DNA from: Posidonia oceanica
Taxonomy: Eukaryota; Streptophyta; Magnoliopsida; Alismatales; Posidoniaceae
Direction of reading: 5' to 3'
Length of the DNA stretch: 64,000 nt
NCBI GenBank assembly: GCA_037176725.1
Contig: JAZBRS010000059.1
Coordinates: 5,195,001-5,259,000, forward strand
The notes under the pieces were generated by a model. It made no database searches. It saw nothing but the letters and a program-made list of their open reading frames with translations, and was not told the DNA's origin. Shown piece after piece: positions 1-11,428 of this stretch; the stretch's first letter is position 1; each line of letters opens with the position of its first letter. The position numbers and the translations under genes were made by a program.

Positions 1-3000
1 GAGCAGGCTTTGCCCCCTCGACATCTGAATCAACTAAATGTCCTGTCCTATGTAGGGTCCAACGCGTTGGGCCGTAATAATACAACGAAAACAATGAAAA
101 ACCAAAAACCATATTCGATTCGTTACTTTTTTTTGAATGTAGAGGAGGAAAGGTTGAATTGGGGTGAAGTAGCCGAGAGTAGCTGCTTAGCCAACCAGTG
201 ATAGAGTACGAAGCCTTACTAAGATGCTCAGAGGAGGAATTCCTTGCCTGGTCTTAATCAGGCTGAGGCTAAATAGTGCTTAGCTCGTGCTTAGTTCGCA
301 GTTCCCCTTTCTTTGTAAAGCGAGAAAGATAAGATGTAGTTGATGACTTTCAGATTCAAGTCTCATCAGTAGGGACTTCTACGTATGGCTATATTGAATC
401 CAAGTTAAGGCCCCCAGAGAGGTTAAGAACTGGGCTGGCTTTAGGAAAGTATAGACCATTGCCGACTCTAGCTTTTAATGAACAGGCTTCCTACTTTGGG
501 TATAGTCTGTCTGACAAGGCTTTCCCTCATAACGAAGAAGGCTTTTCGCATTCATCACTTGAAGAATTAGAGACTAGACAGGCTAGCATGATCAAGTCCT
601 TCTCTTTTTCTCTTTATAAGTAAGATTTCGAATGAGAATCAGTGGAAGGAGACCAAGTGTCCGAGGAGTGGAAAAGGGCTAGACCAAGCAAGTTTTCTAG
701 GAAGTGAAAGTCACCTGCTTAAGTGGGACAAGACCGAAAGCAAAGACAGATGGAATTACAATAAAAGGTCTATCCTTCCGATGCGAGATGCCTTTCTTTT
801 CTAGTTAGAGCGGAATGGGAGAGACTGTTCAGACACAAACTTCTTTCCTACAGATTTGACCTTTTGAGGTCAACATGACCAATCACGCATGAGAGGTAGG
901 AACTTCATTTTCCTAGCTTACAGATTTGATTTGGCTATCCTCACGACTTTTTCCTTACTTTCCTTGAACCAGCCGCGAAGAAAAGGCTCAAGATGTCGGG
1001 TCTTAGAAGCTAGGCTAGGGCTTCAACTTAAGTGAAGTGGGAAAAAAGGTGACTGACTCTCCGGAGGAGGAAAGGCAAAAGAAAGCTAGCTTTAATAAGT
1101 GAAAGGAAGTTGCGGATCTACTCTAAAGGGAAGCTACCTCTGGTCCATCCACCAATGCATCGCTATCAGCTCAGGTTGACGGGTAAAGAAAGGAGCCTTA
1201 ATCAATAGGCCAAGCTAGGGTCTCAGAGATATAGATCTCCTAAACAGAAAGGTGTCAGCTACTCCCCCAAGAGAGGTTCGACTTCCTTACTTTGTCTCAA
1301 GTTTGTGGGCCTCATATCATGAAAAGGGGCTAGCGCTATCGTCAAATAGACTTCCATCGGGCGATCACATCTGTCTTTGTCTTTTTTCGAGGCTTTCTGT
1401 CGTCATATGTCGGTCAGTTCCTAAAGAGGCCTATGGTACGGGGACGCATTCAAGCAATTTCGCCCTAGCTTAGGTCACACACAGGCCTGAAAGCGATCCT
1501 TATCCTTATTCAAGGAGAAGTGCAGTACCAAGGGGAAGATCAAATGATTCATAAGAAGGAAAGAAAGAATCAACTAGTCGCCTAGAGCCTTGTTCCATTA
1601 CCCAGCGAGGGGGGGTCCCATGTCAGCAAGCAATTGGGCCATAGGAGAATAATATCCGGGCAGGCAAATCCTATTATGAGGGAACTAAGCTAAGAAAGAG
1701 TACTATATCTTCAACTGTAGTGGAACTTCAGGCTTACAAGGAGTCCCTGAACCTACCCATGCCATGAAAGCGGTAAGCCAAAGGCCGAGGCCTATCAAAA
1801 GGAAGAAATTTCCGTTGACAAGTAGACGAGGTAGTGAAACTGCTCCCTTCTTTATAAAATCAAATAAAATCAAATAAAATCAAATAAAATAAAAGTAGTT
1901 ATTTATGTGCTTTTTTATCTCCTAAAGCGTAAAGCGAAAGAAGGAGTCCAGTCGATGTAGCGCCTTATATGTCGCCGGTTCTCGATGTTGGGAAGGGGAT
2001 AGGCTGTCGGATAGAGCATATGTAGTAAAAAAGCAGCTCGCCAAAGTGGGACTGTAGTAGCTACGAAAGTAGAGACTGTTGTTGTAGAAGAAAGGGCTAG
2101 ATATGGAAGAATGGGCAGTAAATCTAGTCCGATCTCCCGTCCATCCTTTGGTAGAGCCGGTCTAGTGAAGGGAAGCCTTTCTTAGGAAAGTGGTAAGCAA
2201 GCCAAGCTCAGTCCTGTCTGCGAGCCTATGTCAGCGAGAATGGCTGTGGAAGAGGAGGTGTAATGGAAAGAGGCGAAGTCTAGACAGCTAAAAAGAGTTC
2301 GACCAAGTGCAATGAGGAGCGAGAAGGCACCTCGGAACTTCTTCTGGGAGGGAAAGAAAGCATCACTCGAAGCAGAAAGTAGAACTCCAGCAAGACGGGA
2401 AAGAAGCGAGTAGAAAGCATAAATCGAAAGGATTGTAGATGGATAGACTCCTTTTTTTCTGTCACATCAGCAAGCCGGCCATCTCTCAAGCGAAAGCATA
2501 AGTCCGAGGAGATAAGATCAGCGCCCTCCCTATTCTCTATTGCGGGGTCTATGAGTTCGGGACCTGTAGCTGCTTTTTATTTTTCCTTTTAGTCAAAACT
2601 CTCTGTAAAGGATGAGTTGATCTCCTCCTGAAGCTGATCGTAAGCCTTTGAACTTGAACTTATAGGGGAATGTGAGCCAACCTCTAGGGCAGGATCGGAT
2701 CCCATATGGTTCTTGTAATAGGCAAAAAGCCTTTCATGCTCCATCCATCAGACGGCGATCTTATCTTCTTCCAGAGAAAGGGTGCATATCCAAGAATCAA
2801 TCAAACTATTGCGAATCCTTCTACTATCATCTTGCATTTTTCTAGGTTTTGTACTGTCTATAAAGCTATTTCAAATACGATGTCATATGCCCGCCTCTCT
2901 CCTTCAATGAAAGTCACTAAAGGGATCAAACTCTCATTCAAGGCAAGCATCCCCCCGATATGGAGATCTTGCATCCGGACCCCGCTGCGCTGTGCGCTGA

Positions 3001-4777
3001 TAGTAAAGGGACTTGACTTCTGATATTGAAAGATTATATTCTCTATTTTAGTTCCATATAGTCTCCCACCCTTAAGAAGGTCTTTCATCTCCTCTTCCCA
3101 CTCTACTTATTCGCCATTGCCCTTTTTCCCTCTCTCCTGATATTGATATGAGAACTGACGGGAATAGAGAAAAAGAGATAAGAGATGAGAGAACAGAAGA
3201 CATCAATAATGTGGTATAGAGAGCAAATCAAGCGGCTTAGGTAGGGGCGAGGATGGGATAGTTGTTACTATAAGGAAAGGAGTCGGAGACCCGCTTTTAT
3301 GGACTAGCTTGCATAAGACCAATTGTGCAGGGGAAAGACAGATGTCTCGGCCCCTATTCGAATAATCCACTAAGAGAATCCTTTATTTCACCACAAGCCG
3401 ACCGTGAAAATATGCGATGTCATGAAGAAAGGGATAGGGCATAGGGAGGAACTCTCTCTTATATCAATTTTTATCAGCATTTATATGTCTTCCTCTACTC
3501 CTCTTTCATTGATTACAAGCCCTATTCTCAATTACTGGCTCTCGAATGACTGACCTAAGACTCCTCACCAAGCCGGCCGGTGAGCCTTAGGTGAAGGTTT
3601 AGTGGGTGCCCCAGTTCTTGGATCTCTTAGCTCACCTGAGAATCAATAATCAAGAAAAGTCTTCCGTAATCGAATGTACTTTCACCAGCTTTATGAGATG
3701 AAGGGACCAGCTTGCTTGACCTAATCTAATTAAGAGGTTCGGTTCCTAGGCACTCTTGGGCCTTGATTCCTCACTACCAATCTTTTAGAGGTTGAATTAG
3801 ACCAGCTTTTCGGACAGAGATAGCCTACGAGTTAGGCAACCTATTCCTATTATAGAGAGCTTTCGCGACTTTCTGTACCACTACAGTAAGTACATGGAAG
3901 ACCAAAGAAAGTCACAGGATTCAAAGCAGGAGAAAGAGATAAGCAAGGCTACTCTCTGCCCCCGGAGATCACAAAGTCACTCTTGATGTTAGAAAGCAAT
4001 GAAATGGACAAGAAAGATGCAAGAGATGGGCTCACTTAGTTACTATGTAAGGGGAAGAGCACAGTGATGACTTTATATGGGTAATGAAAAAGTAGACCGG
4101 GCGAGGATGTTCGGCTGGCTTGGGTCTGGTCAGAGAAAGTACAGACTCATCTTTATGCTTTGCTACCGTCGCCTTTCAACGATGCTCTCTGGCGCTGGTC
4201 AAATGACCCCTTCTATTCCCCTCCCGACACCTTCCTGTCCTTCATTCAATCCACCCTCCTCTCCAGTCCACCATTCCATTCCCAGTCCCTCACTCAACCA
4301 GTCAAGTTCTTCATCACCCTCCCCTTCACCCCTCCCGGAGGAAACGACCTCCGATTCTCGATTCTGAGACAAAAAAATGAAAACCCGTCCTTTTTGGTCA
4401 TTTTGAGACAAAGCGGGTAGGTCGTTCAAATTCCCGTATTTTTTTCTACGTCGGACTTGATGGGAGGGGGTGACTGTGGACTCTCCTTCCCATCTTTCGA
4501 AAAGGGGAAGGGCAGGGTTGTAGGGCCACTTACTGTGACAAGGCCTACTCCTCCTTGCTCGGAGTGAACCTCCTTTATGTCTCGTCTTTCCAATAGACCC
4601 ACCATTCCGAGGGCTTTTTAGACCCTTTGGTTGATAGGTGGATCCACGAGTGCCCTAGAAAGAAGGGCCGGACGCCAAAAAAAACCCCCACAGCCCGCTT
4701 CGCTCTTCAGAATGAGAATAGGAGGGACAGACGGGAGAGGATTGAAGGACGCACCGCAGCCACTACTTTGACTCCTT
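1..4777. other. Mitochondrial-type intergenic DNA, no gene recognised
   Basis: No protein gene, rRNA or tRNA could be identified on either strand. ORFs here are short, overlapping and without recognisable domains. The composition resembles plant mitochondrial spacer DNA. The only structured features I see are a short 10-bp tandem repeat near 1857 and a pyrimidine-rich ORF near 4160-4420 that reads Pro/Ser-rich in two frames, probably from composition alone. Confidence 0.5.
1857..1893. repeat. Short tandem repeat, 10-bp unit
   Basis: About three and a half copies of the unit AAATCAAATA, ending in an AT-rich tail, inside mitochondrial-type spacer. Seen directly; no function is suggested. Confidence 0.7.
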
Positions 4778-5375
4778 TTATGCAATTATGAACTCTCTTT
4801 TCGACTCCTTCCTTTCTCGATTCCAATGCAATTGGTACTTTTTGAGCTGACGTAACAAACTACGCGAGCCTCCCGATGAAGCCAACAGAAATCCTATCCG
4901 AATACTAAAAATCAAAGGCAGTTTCATTATGGTAGTATACCAGCCGCCAGTTCTGGAACTTCCAGTTCCAATCGGAGCATATAGATCCGTAAATGGATTT
5001 GTATGTATAGCCACTTCAGTCGTGTGAGTCCTTTCTTGAATGGAAACAAAGTATCTTTTTTCTGGGAACATAGTAAACCAGAAATTCTTATGTTCGCGAT
5101 TCTTCATCCACCGATGCAGAAAATGAAAAACTTTTCCATGATCATATGAGGTCGGAAAGTTGATTGGCAACAGGTCGGCACGAAGTTCTTCATCATGCTC
5201 AAACATGAACCGATCGTTCTTCCGGGACGGCTTATAAATCATCAAATTCCCACAAATGGAATGAGAAGTGGGTCCATGTAAATGATCGAGACCTCGCAAA
5301 CAACAACGCTCCTTCCCCATATGGAGTTCGGAACCCAAAGGCAATCGTTGAGTGAACTGTATCTTATTCGTATTA

Positions 5376-6333
5376 GTTGACCTAAGCCGCACCATTACTG
5401 CTGGGGTGGGGCTCGGCCTCCGAACCGTACGTGGGACAAGTTTCTGCCTCATACAGCTCGGGCCGAAGACCGGGGGAAGTTGAGGAGAGATGGGGAGACC
5501 CAGCTGCTGCCGGTCGGGACGGACAGGAAAGGGGGGGCGGGTACCAGCTTGCTTCTTCACAAGCCTCCTTTTTTTTCCCCTGTTTCCGCGCTTCGCTTTC
5601 TATTCCATCCCAGTCCATTCGCGGCGGATCCCCCCAAAAAATCAGTGCAGTAGTCGTCGTCTGACCAATCGGCTCGGACACCAGACCGCTCGTGCCCGCC
5701 CTCGCTTACTTTCAAGCTCGCCCTAACCTAAATGGAATGGCTCTCTTAGTTACGCTGCGCCCTGACCCGAGTCCCCACGTCCGTTTTTATCAGCCTTCGC
5801 TTTCTTTGCCAACACAACAGGGGGGCGCCGTCCCCTTCATTCTATGCTGACCCCGGCCCGACTGGCTTTTTGGGAACCCGTTCCCACCGCGCTCACGGCC
5901 CGGCTGGCCTGCCTGCGGTAGTGGGAATTCTCCCGTTCCCTGGTCAAAAAAAAAGCTTGTTGGATGCGGGATCTACTCCACGAGGAGCGGTACGGACGTA
6001 GATGATATCATCACGACCTCTCTTTGCGTACCTCCCGGGATGCTTAACGCCACTTCGCCAACTGGCATTACCCGCGCTTTCGTGTCTCTCAGTGTAGTCA
6101 GCACTGGGTGTTTCCGAGAAGCGAGGCTTACACCCATTCGCCTCCGTTCATCCAAAGTTCCTTACCCTTATGCACGAATTTTGGAATAAGCCGTCTTCCT
6201 ATCAAGGGGGAGGAGTCAACTGAGCATCTCAGCGGCGGGATTGAATACCCGGATCGAATCAGAGTTCACGCCGCCCGCCCTGAACAAATAGGAGGCGTGG
6301 GCCACAGGTCGCACATAAGCCACCGGGTCGCAC
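5376..6333 (-). other. Group II intron of ccmFC
   Basis: A 958-bp intron between the two ccmFC exons. Its 5' end on the minus strand is GTGCGACC, the group II consensus, at 6333, and it ends in AC at 5376. Domain V is visible at 5422-5459. There is no maturase ORF, so splicing would rely on trans-acting factors as in plant mitochondria. An open reading frame that starts at 5560 and runs into exon 2 is intron read-through, not an alternative start. Confidence 0.85.
5422..5459 (-). ncRNA. Group II intron domain V hairpin
   Basis: On the minus strand the segment opens GAGCTGTATGAGGC and closes CACGTACGGTTC, the near-invariant catalytic hairpin of plant organellar group II introns. It lies about 45 bases upstream of the 3' splice site, as expected. 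Confidence 0.85.
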
Positions 6334-7224
6334 GACAGAATCACACCCAACATAAAGATGCACACTCCCCCATGTGAAATATGAATCTTCATGTTCACTT
6401 TTTGGTAGTAGTCGTGACCAACAGCCATCAGCAGTCGGCTCGTTGGTAAGGCGAGAGCTTCAAGCCTGATTTCAGGTGGCACACCCCCCAAACAAGCACC
6501 ACCCGACGAAAGGGGGACGGGGAAATCCCCATGCCCTTCACCTTCGACCCTTCTTTCCATATGGAGGTGCCCGGGGCATCTCAGATTGTCATTTCGTCCT
6601 TGCTCATTCCCTTCCGGCCGAAGTCTTTGGCCTTTCTTTCTCCGCGACCGCTCATGCTTCGCTGACCTATCGCGTGGTAAAGAGAAGAGAGTACGAAAGA
6701 ATAGTAAACAGAGCACACCGCAGAAAGATTCGAAATATGACAAGTCCTCCACCATTCCCCCCCGTTCGAGAAGAAGGAAATGAAGAAGGGGAACGAAACG
6801 AAATAAAGCATTTCGGGAGGATGAACGTCTCCCCCTCCTGTCTGGTCATAGCACCGGGCGGCTTGCTCTGACCAACACTCCACTTTTTGCTCCATCCATG
6901 GAGCGTATGAATTTCCTGGAATGTATACCGACCAAAAAAGGGAATGAAGGGATAAGAATAGGAATTATAGTACCATTGGAAGAAGGGGCACCTGTGGGAA
7001 CATCTCTACTGACGAACCATTGAAATAGTACGGGTGCTGCCGTGCCACGAGGCACGACCATGAAAGTAATGAAAAAGAAAAAGTTCTGTAGTTGGACCAT
7101 CTGCTCGGAATAAAGTAATAAGGGCGATTTGGGATTCTCCAGAGAAAGAAGATGAGACGCTCAAAATCAGTGTTCGCAACGCATACCGAAAAAGGCAATG
7201 TTGCCGACCATTAATGACGGGGTC

Positions 7225-7781
<557 letters not shown>

Positions 7782-7822
7782 GAGCTCATTAAGAGTCAAT
7801 TTCTCCTTCTGGCAGTTATAGC

Positions 7823-8051
7823 CAAAGTTCTAAATGTCGGTTTCGAGTCGGATTTCGGCAAACTGAAAAGCAGACACGTGTCGACGAAATGTCAACATGT
7901 CGGTTTTGTGTCGATGAAAACATAGTAAAAAAAGTCCACATTTGTTCACAAAACTTCCATATCAGTGTCGTGTCGAAGTCGTGTCGGTAAATTGAAAACA
8001 AGACACGTGTCGGTGAAATTTCAACGACACGCGTAGACATTTGATACTATG
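7823..8051. mobile_element. Non-autonomous hAT-type MITE, 229 bp
   Basis: The insertion is flanked by an exact 8-bp duplication GTTATAGC (7815-7822 and 8052-8059). It has imperfect terminal inverted repeats, CAAAGTTCTAAATGTC against CATAGTATCAAATGTC. It splits the copia gag, and the reading VSYN|CQKEK is restored when the element and one duplication copy are removed. An internal direct repeat of about 37 bp containing ACACGTGTCG occurs near 7860 and 7990. An 8-bp duplication plus CA/TG ends indicate the hAT superfamily. No coding capacity. Confidence 0.75.
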
Positions 8052-8185
8052 GTTATAGCTGACCTTAAATTGACTAAATTGTGCAAAAAGAGAGATCAAA
8101 ACTAAATACACGAATAAATCTTTCGACTGCTATAACTTAAGTACCTTTAGTTTCGAAACAATATTAGACATTTCCAAGATGTGCT

Positions 8186-8941
8186 TGTAATATCATGATT
8201 TTCCATAATATAATTTGAGTCAAATTTTTTTTTTTGGAAAATCATTCCTTGTTGTTGTGGTGTGCTGGTGTTTGTTTTTCTCTTGTGGTTTTGTCTCTAG
8301 CTCCTCAGAGTTGTGTAGTTTGGCTTTGTGAAAGTTAAAGGTTTGTGTGTGGTTGTGGTTAAAAATGGATGGGAATGTAATTTTCCCAATTTTTCTCCAC
8401 CGTTGCCCCTTTTCTTTCTTTTCTTTCCCTTCTTTCTTTTCCTCATTTTCTTCCACCACCGTCGACCACTACCACCTTGAGGATCGCCGACGGTCGGAGG
8501 AGGAACAGGAGGAGAGGTCGACGCTTGGAGGAGGTAAGCCAGAGAGGGGTCGTGTGCCCGGCAGCCTGAGAGGGTGGTTTTGCTCGCTGGAGACCAGAGT
8601 TGGAGGAGAAGACCTCACCGAAGTTGGTGCGTGTCCTCCCCCTCGTTTCTTTTAAAATTTTCTTGCTTAAATGCTTGCAATGCATGTGATCTAGCTATGC
8701 CATGATAATTGTAGGATTTTATTTGGTTTTGAATGGTTTTGATAAAAATGAGGATTGAATGGAAATGTGTTTTAATTGAACCTCTGAGCTTTGTGATTTT
8801 ATAACTTGATGTAGAATGTATGGAATGGTTTGATTTTTGTGCTCAAGTGTAGAGCACGAGCGTGGCTTTGATTCTAGTATTTACTCGTGATTTGTGGATT
8901 TTTGTGGTAGAACCGATTGAGGTTCCAAGTTCGGGTAATTT
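8186..8941 (+). repeat. Truncated 5' LTR of the gypsy element
   Basis: It matches 11429 onward from TGTAATATC through GTTCCAAGTTCGGG, then breaks off. Compared with the 3' LTR it keeps about 29 bases near 8770-8798 that the 3' copy lacks. The sequence GGTTCCAAGTTC occurs twice near the break (around 8921 and 8943), suggesting repair at a short repeat. Confidence 0.8.
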
Positions 8942-8947
8942 GGTTCC

Positions 8948-11385
8948 AAGTTCCAGCTTTTCGGACATTTGGGTTGACTAATGCACCAGTAGCTTTCATG
9001 GACCTGATGAACAGGGTGTTCAAGCCCTATCTAGATTAATTTGTGGTAGTTTTTGTGGATGACGTGTTAGTATACTCTCCTGACATAGAGACTCACCAGA
9101 TGCATTTGAGAGCAGTTTTGGAGACTTTGAGACAGAATCAGCTCTATGCAAAGTTCTCCAAGTGTGAGTTCTGGCTTGAGGAGATTGCTTTTCTTGGCCA
9201 CGTCATCTCTGGTGCTAGAATCAGGGTTGATCCAGCCAAGGTGGAGGCAGTGAGCAGTTGGGACAGGCCGGAGACAGTCACTGAGATCAGAAGTTTTCTG
9301 GGTTTGGCAGGATATTATCGGAGGTTTATTTAGAATTTCTCCAAGATTTCAAAACCTTTGACCAGATTGACCCGGAAGGAAGTCTCTTTTGTGTGGGATT
9401 GGCAGTGTGAAGAGAGCTTCCATGAGGTGAAGACTCGACTGATTTCATCTCCTGTCTTGATTTTGCCCTCAGGGAGTGATGGTTTCACAGTCTATAGTGA
9501 TGCCTGTGGAACTGGGTTGGGGTATGTTCTGATGCAGCATGGTAGAGTTGTGACTTATGCATCTCGTCAGCTCAAGGATCATGAGAAGAATTACCCCACT
9601 CATGATTGGGAACTTGCTACTGTGATTTTTGCCTTGAAGATTTTGGAGGCACTACCTCTATAGCGAACAGTTTGAGATCTTTACAGATCACAATAGCCTA
9701 AAATACATATTCACTCAGAAGGAGTTGAACCTGAGACAGAGGAGGTGAGTGGAGTATCTTAAGGATTATGATTTCAGTTTATCCTACCACCCAGGGAAGG
9801 CTAATGTGGTTGTTGATGCTCTGAGTAGGCGTACCTACATGATGGCCAACCTGATGATTAGAGAATGGCATCTTCTGGAAGGGTTGGTCGAGTGCAAACC
9901 ACAGAGGCAGTCTCGGGAATCAGGTAGAGTATGCTTGGCTAACTTGTCAGTTCGTCCGAGGATGGTTAAGGCAGTGGTAGTGGCTCAGCAGTTTGATCCT
10001 TTTGTACCTGAATCTGGAAGAAGATGGAGGCAAAAGAGGCACCCAATTTCTCTGTTGGGGTAGATGGTGGGCTCAAATATGACATACGTCTGTATGTACT
10101 TCAAGTGGAGGAGGTGAAGCAGAGCTTGCTGGATGAGACTCACCAATCCAGGTATACCATTCATTCCGGGAGCACCAAGATGTACAAGGATCTGAAGAGG
10201 AATTTCTGATGGCCTGGAATGAAGAAGGAGATAGCTGAGCATGTGGCTAAGTGTACAACCTGCCAGATGGTGAAGATTAAACATCAGAAGCCTGGAGGAT
10301 TGCTGTAACCATTAGATATTCCGGTATGGAAATGGAAACAGGTGTCTAGATTTTGTGATCGGATTACCCAGGAGCAGGAGGAAGAATGATACTGTGTGGG
10401 TGATCGTTGATAGGCTCACAAAATCAGCACATTTCCTACCTATGAGAGTGAATCTTCCATTGCAGCAGTTGGCAAAATTGTATGTGTCTGAGATTGTCCA
10501 GTTGCATGGAGTGCCAGTCTCCATTGTGTCTGACAAGGATGCTCAGTTTACCTCAAGGGTCTGGAGAGCATTGCAAGAGGCTTTTGATACTGTGTTGAAT
10601 TACAGTACAGCTTTCCACCCTCAGACGAATAGTCAAACGGAGAGGACAATTCAGACATTGGAAGACATGTTGGGAGCCTGCGCTCTGGATTTTGGGGGTA
10701 ACTGGGAAGAGCACTTGCCGCTTGTAGAGTTTGCCTACGATAATAGCTTTCACTCCAGCATTCGGATGGCTCCGTATGAAGCACTGTATGGGAGGCTGTG
10801 CCGGACACCCACCTGTTGGAGCGATGTAGGAGAACGCCAACTTGTTGGCCCAGAGATTGTGCAGCAATACCAAGAGAAAGTGGATCTGATCAGGAAGAGA
10901 TTGTTGACTGCACAGAGCAGGCAGAAGAGCTATGCAGACAGGAGGCGAAGGCCTTTGAAATTCGAGATAGGAGACTTCGTTTTCCTGAAAGTGTCACCAA
11001 CTAAAGGGGTTGCAAGGTTTGGAAAGTGAGGCAAGCTGAGTCCTCGGTATATTGGCCCCTATGAGATTGCTAGAAGAGTTGGTGAGGTGGCTTACAAGTT
11101 GGATTTGTCTCCAGAGTTCTCAGGTGTGCATAGCGTCTTCCATGTGTCGATGCTAAAGAAGTGTGTTGCTGATGTTTCCCAGATTTTGCCAGTACAACCA
11201 GAAGGACTGCAGCAGGACTTGTCCATGGAGGAGAACGCTGTTCAGATTCTGGATCGTAAGGAGCAGGTTCTCAGGAATAAGGTTATTCCTTTAGTACTGG
11301 TTCAGTGGCAACACCACGGTATGGAGGAAGCTACTTGAGAGTGGGAAGCAGATATGTATTCTAGATACCCTTATTTGTTCCATTA
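8948..11385 (+). pseudogene. Gypsy pol remnant: RT, RNase H, integrase, chromodomain-like end
   Basis: Readable in order are [15 protein letters not shown] and [13 protein letters not shown] (RT active-site block, near 9040-9075); [14 protein letters not shown]; the RNase H segment with [27 protein letters not shown] near 9790-9830; the integrase HHCC finger near 10135-10280 (H-x4-H, C-x2-C); the integrase core with WVIVDRLTKSAHF, IVSDKDAQF and the Glu segment NSQTERTIQTLEDM; and a C-terminal chromodomain-like stretch near 11240-11370. Frameshifts occur near 9640, between 9990 and 10060, and near 10340. In-frame stops lie at about 9037, 9331, 9746, 10207, 11027 and 11335. Domain order and motif wording fit the Tekay/Del chromoviruses. 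Confidence 0.85.
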
Positions 11386-11428
11386 GCTGTAATTTCGAGG
11401 ACGAAATTTCTTTTAAAAATGTTAGAAT

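Larger units (their letters stand above)
4778..7100 (-). pseudogene. ccmFC: ccmFC, cytochrome c maturation factor, with one premature stop
   Basis: The product is the C-terminal part of the CcmF haem lyase, which attaches haem to apocytochrome c at the mitochondrial inner membrane. The reading starts MVQLQNFFFF at 7100 and ends EFIIA-stop at 4780-4778. It has two exons, 6334-7100 and 4778-5375, joined at a Ser codon (TC|T). Together they give 455 codons including the stop, the expected family length. Conserved stretches include FMVVPRGTAAP, ESFCGVLCLLFFRTL, SHGGVCIFMLG, FTQRLPLGSELHMGKERC and GTGSSRTGGWYTTIMKLP. Exon 1 carries an in-frame TGA at 6848-6846, in a position where relatives have a Leu codon. 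The frame is otherwise open and shows no indels. C-to-U editing cannot repair TGA, so this copy should not give full-length protein. It is very probably a recent nuclear copy. Confidence 0.9.

Noticed and set aside
2706..3088. Overlapping ORFs of 105 and 76 codons in the mitochondrial-type region
   Set aside because: No recognisable family; opposite-strand overlap and lack of conserved motifs make either hard to support.
4160..4429. Pro/Ser-rich ORFs in two frames and a Gly/Glu-rich ORF opposite
   Set aside because: Pyrimidine-rich composition explains all three; no domain or homologue recalled.
1..4777. tRNA genes in the mitochondrial-type region
   Set aside because: I scanned for acceptor and T-loop patterns and found none that form a cloverleaf by eye; a covariance search would be needed to exclude them.
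5376..5560. ORF extending ccmFC exon 2 upstream with a Met at 5560
   Set aside because: The added residues are group II intron sequence; domain V lies inside, and the exon 2 boundary is clear.
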